Made by a program: the position numbers and the translations under genes
The notes under the pieces: model-generated
What the model saw: the letters and a program-made list of their open reading frames with translations, nothing else
Told to the model about the DNA's origin: nothing
The model's database searches: none
DNA from: an uncultured Oscillospiraceae bacterium
GTDB taxonomy: Bacteria > Bacillota > Clostridia > Oscillospirales > Acutalibacteraceae
Length of the DNA: 60,808 bases
Direction of reading: 5' to 3'
NCBI GenBank assembly: GCA_900540535.1
Contig: UQGM01000009.1
Location: 1 to 60,808 of the forward strand
Shown: one piece after another, positions 43,880 to 52,251 of the stretch
Numbering within the stretch: position 1 is the stretch's first letter
How the letters are laid out: each line of letters starts with the position of its first letter

Positions 43880-44977
43880 ATGAATATCCTTGAAGGTCAA
43901 GTGCGAATCCCCTCAGGTTGTGCAATTTCAGCCGTAATTTCAAAAAGCGGAAAACTGATGACCGGAGAAAAAATTATAGATTCTATGAAGCCCATGCATG
44001 ACCGCTCAAATGGTCTTGGCGGCGGATTTGCCGGATACGGAATTTATCCCGAATACAAAAACTTCTATGCTCTGCATATGTTTTTCAATGACCGCACAGC
44101 ACGCAAAAGCTGCGAACAATTTTTAAAGGAACGCTTTGAAATTGTTCAGTCTGAAATAATACCTACAAGAAAAATACCTGCTATTACAGATGAACCGATA
44201 ATATGGAGATATTTCGTCTCACCTTTACAGTCTGTACTCGCTGCATTGCAGCTTGACGAAAAAGAATTTGTTGCAAGAACAGTTATGAAAATAAATGCCG
44301 AGTTCCCCGACACTTATGTCTTTTCAAGCGGAAAGAACATGGGAACTTTTAAAGCAGTGGGATTTCCCGAAGATGTAGGTGTATTTTATAAACTCGATGA
44401 GTACGAAGGATATTCCTGGACAGCACACGGACGTTATCCTACAAATACTCCCGGATGGTGGGGCGGCGCTCATCCATTTACATTACTGGATTATTCCATT
44501 GTACATAACGGAGAAATTTCTTCTTATGACGCCAACCGCCGTTTTATAGAAATGTTCGGATACAAATGTACATTGCAAACAGATACAGAAGTTATAACTT
44601 ACATTATGGATTATTTATTGCGAGTTCAAAAATTATCGTTAAAAGAAGCCTCAAATGTTGTTGCTGCACCATTTTGGAGCACAATTTCATCAAAAACCGA
44701 TGATCAGGAACGAGAAAAATTAAAATTCCTCAGAACTGTATTTCCGAGTCTTCTTATAACAGGTCCATTCTCTATAGTTCTTGGATTCAATGGCGGCCTT
44801 ATGGCTCTTAATGACCGTTTGAAGCTTAGATCTATGGTAACAGGTGAAAAAGACGATAAAGTATTTATAGCCAGCGAAGAATCTGCAATACGCATTATGG
44901 AACCGGATGCAGAAAATATATACACTCCTTCCGGTGGAGAAGCAATCATAGTTAAAGTAAAGGACGGTGCATTCTAA
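43880..44977 (+). CDS. Glutamate synthase, glutaminase (GATase II) subunit
   Basis: First of three genes that together match the glutaminase, synthase and GXGXG parts of GltB. This 365-residue subunit has the class II nucleophile at Cys14 (IPSGCAISAV), implying removal of a 13-residue propeptide, the HDRSNGLGGGFAGYGIYPE motif, HGRYPTNTPGWWGG and HNGEISSYDANRR. It should release ammonia from glutamine. Start at 43880 follows AAAGGAAAG; the reading from 43853 lacks a site. Its stop overlaps the next start. Confidence 0.92.
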   Translation: MNILEGQVRIPSGCAISAVISKSGKLMTGEKIIDSMKPMHDRSNGLGGGFAGYGIYPEYKNFYALHMFFNDRTARKSCEQFLKERFEIVQSEIIPTRKIPAITDEPIIWRYFVSPLQSVLAALQLDEKEFVARTVMKINAEFPDTYVFSSGKNMGTFKAVGFPEDVGVFYKLDEYEGYSWTAHGRYPTNTPGWWGGAHPFTLLDYSIVHNGEISSYDANRRFIEMFGYKCTLQTDTEVITYIMDYLLRVQKLSLKEASNVVAAPFWSTISSKTDDQEREKLKFLRTVFPSLLITGPFSIVLGFNGGLMALNDRLKLRSMVTGEKDDKVFIASEESAIRIMEPDAENIYTPSGGEAIIVKVKDGAF

Positions 44978-46482
44978 TGGGAATAGATTTCATATATCCT
45001 GAATTTGAAGTAATCAGGAACGAAAACAAATGCATCAAATGTCATATTTGTGAAAAGGAATGTTCCAACGAGGTACATTATTTTGATAAAAATAAAAATA
45101 TGGTCTTAGCCGATGAGTCAAAGTGCGTAAACTGCCAGCGCTGTGTATCCATGTGTCCTGTAAGAGCTATAAAAATTGTAAAAAGCGATTGTTCATTACG
45201 TGAAAATGCCAACTGGCGAAATAACACAATAAATGAAATCTATAAACAGGCCAACAGTGGCGGTGTACTTTTATCTTCTATGGGCAATCCAAACCCTGTG
45301 CCTGTCTATTGGGACAAAATCCTTATAAATGCCTCTCAGGTAACCAATCCGTCAATTGACCCGCTTCGTGAACCTATGGAGACAAAAGTATTTCTCGGAA
45401 AAAAGCCTGAAAGAATCAAAAAGGATAAAGACGGAAATATCATTTGCGAATTGGAACCTCAGCTCGAACTATCTATGCCCGTAATGTTTTCTGCAATGAG
45501 CTACGGTTCTATAAGCTACAATGCACACAAAGCCCTGGCAATTGCAGCTAAGAAACTTGGAATCCTTTATAATACCGGTGAAGGCGGTCTCCACGAAGAT
45601 TTTTATTGTTACGGCGAAAATACTATTGTACAAGTTGCTTCCGGAAGATTTGGTGTATACAAAGATTATCTTGAAACCGGCGCTGCAATTGAAATAAAAA
45701 TGGGACAGGGAGCAAAACCGGGAATAGGCGGACATCTTCCGGGTACAAAAATAGTTGGAGACATCTCACGCACCCGCATGATCCCCGAAGGTACAGATGC
45801 TATTTCCCCTGCTCCTCATCACGACATATATTCAATTGAAGATTTGCGGCAGTTAGTGTTCTCTTTAAAGGAAGCTACAGAATATAAAAAGCCAATAATT
45901 GTCAAAGTGGCAGCTGTCCATAATATTGCAGCAATTGCAAGCGGTATCGCCAGAAGCGGCGCAGACATCATTGCAATTGATGGTTTCCGTGGCGGAACCG
46001 GAGCTGCTCCTACAAGAATTCGTGACAATGTCGGAATTCCTATTGAATTGGCGCTTGCTGCAGTTGATAAACGTCTTCGTGATGAAGGAATAAGAAATAA
46101 TATTTCAATTGTAGTCGGAGGAAGCATCCGCAGTTCTTCAGATGTTATAAAGGCAATTGCACTGGGTGCCGATGCCTGCTACATTGCTACCGCTGCACTG
46201 CTGGCACTTGGATGTCACCTTTGCAGAACATGCCAGTCGGGAAAATGTAATTGGGGTATTGCTACCCAGCGTCCTGAACTGGTAAAGCGCCTTGACCCCG
46301 AAACAGGAAGTCAAAGGCTGATAAATCTAATGACTGCATGGAAACATGAAATCAAAGAGATGATGGGAGGCATGGGAATTAACTCCATTGAAGCTCTTCG
46401 AGGAAACAGACTTATGCTCAGAGGAATAGGACTTACAGAAAAAGAACTGGAAATCCTCGGAATTTCTCATGCTGGAGAATAA
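44977..46482 (+). CDS. Glutamate synthase, FMN/ferredoxin-domain synthase subunit
   Basis: 501 residues with an N-terminal two-cluster ferredoxin (CIKCHICEKEC and CVNCQRCVSMCPV), then the FMN-binding barrel of glutamate synthase (PVMFSAMSYGSIS, NTGEGGLHEDF, GQGAKPGIGGHLPG) and CHLCRTCQSGKCNWGIATQ for a 3Fe-4S cluster. Combines 2-oxoglutarate and ammonia to glutamate, probably with ferredoxin-type electrons since no NADPH-binding GltD gene lies near. Confidence 0.93.
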   Translation: MGIDFIYPEFEVIRNENKCIKCHICEKECSNEVHYFDKNKNMVLADESKCVNCQRCVSMCPVRAIKIVKSDCSLRENANWRNNTINEIYKQANSGGVLLSSMGNPNPVPVYWDKILINASQVTNPSIDPLREPMETKVFLGKKPERIKKDKDGNIICELEPQLELSMPVMFSAMSYGSISYNAHKALAIAAKKLGILYNTGEGGLHEDFYCYGENTIVQVASGRFGVYKDYLETGAAIEIKMGQGAKPGIGGHLPGTKIVGDISRTRMIPEGTDAISPAPHHDIYSIEDLRQLVFSLKEATEYKKPIIVKVAAVHNIAAIASGIARSGADIIAIDGFRGGTGAAPTRIRDNVGIPIELALAAVDKRLRDEGIRNNISIVVGGSIRSSSDVIKAIALGADACYIATAALLALGCHLCRTCQSGKCNWGIATQRPELVKRLDPETGSQRLINLMTAWKHEIKEMMGGMGINSIEALRGNRLMLRGIGLTEKELEILGISHAGE

Positions 46483-46610
46483 AAGCGCTTATTATTTTCT
46501 TTTCTCTCCCCTTCATAGAAACTTTTACTTTAATTCTAACTACCACAATTAGTTGTTATTATTTTCATGGAGTATTTATAGAAAAACAATCAGAAAGTTG
46601 GTATAATAAA

Positions 46611-47330
46611 ATGATAATAGATGTTAACGGATTTGATTTTAAAGCATTAAATCAAAAAATCCAACAATCAGATTATAATTGCCAAATAACCGGATGCTGC
46701 GGTCAACGCTTTATTGGCGCAGGAATGAAAGAAAAGCATATTACAATAAACGGAATTCCAGGTAATGCACTGGGAGCATACCTTAATGGCGCTTCAATTA
46801 TTGTAAATTCTAATGCCCAAGACGCTGTTGGCGATACAATGAATGAAGGCAGTATTATCATTCACGGCAATGTTGGTGATGCGGCAGGATATGCAATGAG
46901 AGGCGGCAAAATTCTTGTAAAAGGTAATGCCGGATATCGTGCAGGTATTCACATGAAAGAATATAATAATAAAGTTCCATTAATGATTATAGGCGGAAGC
47001 GCCGGTAGTTTTTTAGGAGAATATCAAGCCGGAGGAATTATTATTGTATTAGGCATCAATAAAAACAAAGACAAAATCGTTGGTAATTTTCCATGCACCG
47101 GCATGCATGGAGGAAAGGTTTTTCTTCGAGGAAACATTGATAATATCATATTTCCAAATAATGTTTGCATTAAAAAAGCTGATAATGAAGACTTAAAATC
47201 TATAGAGCAAGATCTAAACGAATATTGCAGCCTGTTTGGTTATGATATTTCGGAAATATTGAATTCTCAGTTTACCATTATTACACCGGATAGTAAAAAT
47301 CCATACAAACAAATGTATGTAGCTAATTAA
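46611..47330 (+). CDS. Glutamate synthase, GXGXG-domain subunit
   Basis: 239-residue beta-helix domain equal to the C-terminal part of large GltB. GxxxG repeats (GNALGAYLNGASI, GDTMNEGSIIIHGNVGDAAGYAMRGG) dominate. It follows after 128 bp that contain TATAAT right before the start but no clear -35 and only a weak ribosome-binding site. Codon use looks more AT-rich than its neighbours. Confidence 0.9.
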   Translation: MIIDVNGFDFKALNQKIQQSDYNCQITGCCGQRFIGAGMKEKHITINGIPGNALGAYLNGASIIVNSNAQDAVGDTMNEGSIIIHGNVGDAAGYAMRGGKILVKGNAGYRAGIHMKEYNNKVPLMIIGGSAGSFLGEYQAGGIIIVLGINKNKDKIVGNFPCTGMHGGKVFLRGNIDNIIFPNNVCIKKADNEDLKSIEQDLNEYCSLFGYDISEILNSQFTIITPDSKNPYKQMYVAN

Positions 47331-47347
47331 AAGAAAGAGGTATCATT

Positions 47348-48559
47348 ATGAAATATTCCAAAGACGAGGTAATCCAATACATTCAGGAAGATGACGTAAA
47401 ATTTATCCGATTGGCGTTTTGTGATGTTTTTGGAAAGCAAAAGAATATTTCAATTATGCCGGAGGAATTGCCACGTGCTTTTGAACATGGAATAGCATTT
47501 GACGCATCATCCATAAAAGGATTCGGTGATGAAACTCACTCCGATCTTTTTCTTAAACCCGAAAGCGAAACTTTAATGGTTTTGCCCTGGCGTCCTGAAC
47601 ATGGCAAGGTTGTTCGTATGTTCAGTAATATCACCTATCCCTTTGGTGATATTCACGAGTGTGATACCCGAAATCTGCTTAAGAAAGCAATTAAAGAGGC
47701 AAAAGATGCAGGAATTTCATTTTTCTTCGGTGCTGAGCAGGAATTTTATCTGTTCTCTCTGGATGAAAAAGGAAAACCTACTCATGAACCTTATGATGAA
47801 GCAGGATATATGGATATTGCTCCGGAAGATAAAGGCGAAAATATCCGTCGTGAAATATGCTTGACTTTGGAACAAATGGGAATCCGCCCTGAAAGCTCAC
47901 ATCATGAAGAGGGTCCAGGACAAAATGAAATTGATTTTCGTTATTCAGATCCCCTTACTGCCGCTGATAACGTTATGACTTTTCAGACAATTGTAAAAAC
48001 CATTGCACGGCAAAACGGATTATACGCCGATTTTTCTCCAAAACCATTGGAGAATTGTCCCGGAAACGGATTTCATATCAACATATCTATCAGATCTTCA
48101 GATAATTCCGATTTACTCCCCTTTGTAATCGCAGGAATTTTAGACAAAACAGCAGATATGACAGCTTTTCTTAATCCTACTCCTGATTCATATCAACGTT
48201 TTGGAAGTCACAAGGCACCCAAATATATTTCGTGGTCCAGTGAAAACCGAAGTCAGCTGGTTAGAATTCCTGCTGCGGTCGGAGAATACAAAAGGGCCGA
48301 ACTTCGTTCACCTGATCCTACTGCCAATCCATATTTAGCATTTGCACTACTCATATATGCAGGACTCCACGGAATAAGGAACAATCTATATTTACCGGTT
48401 GTGTCCGATTTTAATGTATTTACGGCAAATTCCAGTATTCTCGAATCTCTGCCCATGATACCTGATACATTTGAAAAAGCTTGCTTACAAGCTAAACAAA
48501 GCAACTTTATTCGCACCTATGTGCCACAATCAATTTTAGAAGCTTATTGCAAACAATAA
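47348..48559 (+). CDS. glnA: Type I glutamine synthetase (short form)
   Basis: 403 residues, about 40 shorter than usual GSI. Key parts are intact: ASSIKGFGDETHSDL, EQEFYLF, HHEEGPGQNEIDFRY, GNGFHINIS and RIPAAVGEYKRAELRSPDP. The C-terminal region after ANPYLAFALLIYAGLHG is shortened. It lies inside the glutamate synthase operon, giving a complete GS-GOGAT set, while a second GS (GSIII) sits across the divergent promoter. Confidence 0.93.
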   Translation: MKYSKDEVIQYIQEDDVKFIRLAFCDVFGKQKNISIMPEELPRAFEHGIAFDASSIKGFGDETHSDLFLKPESETLMVLPWRPEHGKVVRMFSNITYPFGDIHECDTRNLLKKAIKEAKDAGISFFFGAEQEFYLFSLDEKGKPTHEPYDEAGYMDIAPEDKGENIRREICLTLEQMGIRPESSHHEEGPGQNEIDFRYSDPLTAADNVMTFQTIVKTIARQNGLYADFSPKPLENCPGNGFHINISIRSSDNSDLLPFVIAGILDKTADMTAFLNPTPDSYQRFGSHKAPKYISWSSENRSQLVRIPAAVGEYKRAELRSPDPTANPYLAFALLIYAGLHGIRNNLYLPVVSDFNVFTANSSILESLPMIPDTFEKACLQAKQSNFIRTYVPQSILEAYCKQ

Positions 48560-48587
48560 CAGATCTTGGAAGGAAGGAGCGCTTTTT

Positions 48588-49172
48588 ATGAGTTTGAAGG
48601 AACGGATTTACAGCGTACTGGTGGTATCCTGTTCCGAAAAATTCAATACAGCATTTGCTGAAATACTCCCTACTTCACAGTATCAACCTGTTCTTATTGC
48701 AAAAAGTGCCGGAGAAGCCAAACGTCAGATGACGGAAAAATCTTTCGATTTTATTATTATCAATTTTCCTTTACCAGACGAGGCCGGCATACATTTTGCA
48801 ATTGACTGCTGCCGCTCAACTGAAACGATAGTACTTGTACTTGCAAGAAGCGACATCTACTCTGAAATATATGACAGAGTTGTCGACAACGGTATATTTA
48901 TTTTATCTAAACCCACATCCCGTATGGCTTTGAATCAAGCCTTGAGCTGGATGTCAAGTGCCAGAGAAAGGCTCAGAAAATTAGAGCAAAAAACTCTTTC
49001 GATTGAAGAAAGAATGGCAGAAATCCGTATGATAAACCGTGCAAAGTGTCTGTTGATCAGCGAATTGAAAATGACAGAGACAGATGCTCATCATTACATA
49101 GAAAAATACGCTATGGATAACTGCATTACTAAAAAAGCAGCGGCAGAAAATATAATTAAAATCTATTCATAA
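48588..49172 (+). CDS. ANTAR-domain response-regulator-like antiterminator
   Basis: 194 residues. N-terminal receiver-like domain (residues ~8-120) whose phosphoacceptor Asp is not in the usual place (FIIINFPLPDEAG has N where D is expected). A coiled coil (~125-145) leads to a C-terminal ANTAR three-helix domain (RAKCLLISELKMTETDAHHYIEKYAM). ANTAR proteins bind RNA to prevent termination, often for nitrogen genes (NasR, NasT-like). Its place in the operon points to control of these leaders. Confidence 0.88.
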   Translation: MSLKERIYSVLVVSCSEKFNTAFAEILPTSQYQPVLIAKSAGEAKRQMTEKSFDFIIINFPLPDEAGIHFAIDCCRSTETIVLVLARSDIYSEIYDRVVDNGIFILSKPTSRMALNQALSWMSSARERLRKLEQKTLSIEERMAEIRMINRAKCLLISELKMTETDAHHYIEKYAMDNCITKKAAAENIIKIYS

Positions 49173-49186
49173 ATAAGGCGATATGT

Positions 49187-49918
49187 ATGTTTAATAAAGA
49201 GAAAGTAAAAAACGATTGCGTTGCCTGGATAAAGAATTTTTTTGAAAATAACGGAAAAGATTGCAAAGCAATCATTGGAATTTCCGGAGGTAAAGACAGC
49301 TCTGTTACAGCTGCTCTTTGTGTGGAAGCCCTCGGCAGAGAACGTGTAATCGGTGTTTTGATGCCCTGTGGACATCAGAGTGATATTGATTGTGCTAAAC
49401 AGCTGGTTGAACACCTTAAAATCAAGAGCTATACTGTAAATATCAAAGATGCTGTTGATGGCGTTTTGAATAGTTTGCCAGAAAATATGTGCATTTCAAA
49501 TCAAACCAAAACTAATCTTCCGGCTAGAATTCGTATGGCTACCCTTTATGCTATCAGTCAGTCCAACAACGGAAGAGTGGCAAATACCTGCAACCTGTCT
49601 GAAGATTGGGTTGGCTATTCTACTCGCTACGGCGATGCAGCCGGAGATTTCAGCCCTATTTCTCACCTTACAGTCACAGAGGTCAAGGCTATTGGAAAAT
49701 CTCTGAATCTTCCTGAAAATTTAATTGAGAAAACACCTATTGACGGCTTATGCGGAAAAAGCGATGAAGAGAATTTAGGATTTTCTTATAAAACATTAGA
49801 CGAATACATCAGATCAGGAATTTGTAATGATACTGAAATAAAAAATAAAATTGATACCATGCACAAAAACAATTTATTTAAAGTTATGCCAATGCCAAGT
49901 TTTATTCCTTCAATTTAA
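49187..49918 (+). CDS. nadE: NH3-dependent NAD(+) synthetase
   Basis: Amidates nicotinic acid adenine dinucleotide with free ammonia. It has the PP-loop GISGGKDSSVTAALC (~residue 27), RMATLYAISQ, NLSEDWVGYSTRYGDAAGDF and TPIDGLCGKSDEENLGFSY. At 243 residues it has no glutaminase domain, so it relies on ammonia supplied by metabolism. It ends the glutamate synthase-glnA operon, 14 bp after the ANTAR gene. Confidence 0.95.
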   Translation: MFNKEKVKNDCVAWIKNFFENNGKDCKAIIGISGGKDSSVTAALCVEALGRERVIGVLMPCGHQSDIDCAKQLVEHLKIKSYTVNIKDAVDGVLNSLPENMCISNQTKTNLPARIRMATLYAISQSNNGRVANTCNLSEDWVGYSTRYGDAAGDFSPISHLTVTEVKAIGKSLNLPENLIEKTPIDGLCGKSDEENLGFSYKTLDEYIRSGICNDTEIKNKIDTMHKNNLFKVMPMPSFIPSI

Positions 49919-50319
49919 GATTACTCGTGCCATAACAGGCTTTTACAATTCTCAATTACTTGAACACTAAGTAGAGCATTAATTATTTTTTATACTTTAT
50001 ATGGCACGATCACCATTAATCTAAGTTTTCCGGTATCATTGCAAATTGAAAACAAATCATTATTTTGCCCTATGTTCAGCAAAGAATTGAACATAGGGCT
50101 TTAAATTTGTAAAATGAGATATTCTTATTAAACCCAAAACCATAATTTTCAGTAATAGAAGTTATAGTCCTAAAGTATACAAAATTAAATATGTGTTCAT
50201 CTCCCCTTTCATTCATCATTTAATGACTCAATAATTAGACGATCTTTTGAAATTTCGACTCCTATCACCAAAGACTTAATACTATATTATAATTTTGTCG
50301 TGAGAACTGTAGTTTCATA
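49919..50319. other. Gene-free AT-rich region between nadE and the kdp module
   Basis: No ORF supported. It contains a widely spaced inverted repeat (CGTGCCATA and TATGGCACG, about 70 nt apart, starting near 49927) and the nadE terminator. The remainder to 50319 shows nothing recognisable. Confidence 0.5.
50067..50105 (+). terminator. Terminator of the glutamate synthase-glnA-nadE operon
   Basis: 11-bp stem GCCCTATGTTC/GAACATAGGGC (50067-50077 with 50089-50099), 11-nt loop and TTT after it. Confidence 0.8.
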
Positions 50320-50390
50320 ACAAATAAAAAAGCAGCACCCTTTCGGATGCTGCATAAATAACAAGTATTCTGTTATCTTTTGGGTAAGTG
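50320..50390 (-). repeat. 71-bp direct repeat, left copy (with terminator)
   Basis: Matches 60385-60455 at 69 of 71 bases (differences at 50365 and 50379), same orientation. On the minus strand it includes a terminator hairpin GCAGCATCC/GGGTGCTGC with TTTTTT. It starts 9 bp after the end of the kdp-linked broken gene. Confidence 0.9.
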
Positions 50391-50398
50391 TATTGCAT

Positions 50399-51289
50399 TC
50401 ACATATTTAAAGGAAATAAAATTTTAAGGAAAGTGCGCTCCGCATAGCTTGCACTGTTAAAACTGAAATAACGTCGACAGCCGTTTCCATCATACAGTTC
50501 AAAGTCATTTGGCAGAACTTGTATGATATATCCTAAATTTTGCATAGCCGTATGTAATGAAAGTTCCCATTCAATTCTGTTGGGTACTACATTTTCGGCA
50601 ATAGCATTGTATAGCCATTCAAACTCCTCATAGTCAAAACCATTTTTCAGGAATGCGGTTCAAAGAACAATTTTTTGTTGAAAGTTAAGCGCCTGTAATA
50701 CCTCTTCATGTTTCACATCATCAAACACACTGCCATAGCAAAAGCAGCTATTTTTCGTTGGTATTGCAAAATTTTCTTCCAACAAAAATGACCCGTATTT
50801 CCAATCTACAACTGTCGTACCGTTTTTCCAATTTGTTGCAGTAAACAATGCAAATAAAACTTCTGACTGCTGCAAGGAGGTGCACTGAATTCTCATACAA
50901 AGCGATTCTATTGTATCAACCGGATTACCTGAAAGTGTCTTTTGAACAGCATAAATGTGATCATTATCTTCCTTCAATGTCAGACATACTGTTTCTTGTG
51001 AAGAACCTGACGTGCCAAAGATATCTATTTTCCACTTTGTACGAAACAGTACAAGATATTCTCCAAACATCTGCCAAAAATCTTCTTCCGCAAAAGCGAC
51101 ATCATCGAACCACATGTAAACTGTGTTGGTTTCTGCAAATCCATTGCGATATACCAAAGGAACTGTTTGCAGCCATTGACTTATTTGATACAAAAATTCA
51201 AACAAACCTTGTGCAGACAAATTTTCTTCATCATTTGAGGATGAAATTTCAATCTGTTTAGCGTTTAAGAAGGAATGCATATCCATCAT
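50399..51289 (-). pseudogene. kdp-linked gene of unknown function with in-frame stop
   Basis: The frame from 51289 meets TGA at 50660-50662 after 209 codons, then continues in the same frame for 86 more codons (TAFLKNGFDYEEFEWLYNAI ... FLKILFPLNM) to TGA at 50399-50401. The second part looks coding (full codons, aromatic and acidic balance), so one substitution, e.g. TGG to TGA, likely split a ~296-residue protein. It has no recognised domain; Trp/Phe/Glu-rich and soluble. It lies 20 bp after kdpC and is probably co-transcribed with kdp. A functional 209-residue product cannot be excluded. Confidence 0.75.
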
Positions 51290-51309
51290 ATCAAACGCTC
51301 TCCTCTCAG

Positions 51310-52233
51310 TTATACAAGACCCATATTCTGGGCAATTTCAATGTTGACCTTTAACACATTTACAGTCTTTTCTCCGAAAATACCAAGCAGCTTACCCTTT
51401 GTATTGTGGTCAATTATTTCACGGACTTTTTCCTCACTAAGACCGGAGGCTTTTACAATTCTCGGAATCTGAATTTCAGCTGATTCAGGTGTGATGTGAG
51501 GATCGAGCCCTGAACCGGACGCAGTCATAAGATCAGTAGGAATGGCAGCAATCATTTCTTCTATTTTTTCAGAAGAAACTTTAGCCTTTTCGGCAATAGC
51601 ATCTTTGCGCATCTGATAAAGTGAAGGTGCACCTTCTTTTATGCTCTCAGCCTGTTTGTCATCCAGACCGGCTGTCTTAGCAAGATATGCAAGTGCCTCA
51701 TCAGGATCTTCAGGTATTTCCTCAGCTTTCTTTTCAAGGTCGGCAGCTGCCATACCGGACTTTTCTGCTACATAGTTAATCTGTGCAGACAAAAGGTCTG
51801 AGTCGCCGGGAAGCACATTAATATCAAGACCAAGGGTCTTGGCAACATAATTTGTTATGTCTGTTTCTACACGTCTTACAAGTGCAGGATTTGAAGGGGC
51901 ATAGTTATTTGAACCGGAAGCAAGTCCTCCAAATTCCGAACCGTCGCTATAATACTGTTTTCCATCTTCGCCCTCTTTATAGACATTGTAATGGTAAGCA
52001 GAAGGACGTCCCCACATAAAGTAATCTTCTGTAAATTCCTGACCTATATATTCCGCACCGACAGTTTTACCATTGACGGTAAGCAGGTTTCCCTTTGCCT
52101 GGTCAGGGAAGAACAAATATGAAAGTCCTGTAAGCAAACAGGGGAACAACAATCCGCAAATCAGCATTAATATGACAGTTACAATTACTGCCTGACGTGT
52201 GCCGTGCAGTATTTTCTTTGCAGAATTTTTCAT
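51310..52233 (-). CDS. kdpC: Potassium-transporting ATPase subunit KdpC, enlarged
   Basis: Assembles and stabilises KdpFABC. It has an N-terminal membrane helix (residues ~15-40), FMWGRPSAYHYN, and the C-terminal family core TASGSGLDPHITPESAEIQIPR and GIFGEKTVNVLKVN. At 307 residues it is much longer than the usual ~190; about 90 extra residues of Ala/Glu/Lys-rich helix lie at ~135-228. Start ATG 52233 (AAAGGATG upstream) or 52245. Confidence 0.93.
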   Translation of the reverse strand: MKNSAKKILHGTRQAVIVTVILMLICGLLFPCLLTGLSYLFFPDQAKGNLLTVNGKTVGAEYIGQEFTEDYFMWGRPSAYHYNVYKEGEDGKQYYSDGSEFGGLASGSNNYAPSNPALVRRVETDITNYVAKTLGLDINVLPGDSDLLSAQINYVAEKSGMAAADLEKKAEEIPEDPDEALAYLAKTAGLDDKQAESIKEGAPSLYQMRKDAIAEKAKVSSEKIEEMIAAIPTDLMTASGSGLDPHITPESAEIQIPRIVKASGLSEEKVREIIDHNTKGKLLGIFGEKTVNVLKVNIEIAQNMGLV

Positions 52234-52251
52234 AGTAACATGCATCCTTTC

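Noticed and set aside
50660..50662. TGA as a selenocysteine codon
   Set aside because: No SECIS-like stem-loop directly after the codon was seen, and the protein shows no redox motif; a nonsense mutation is simpler.
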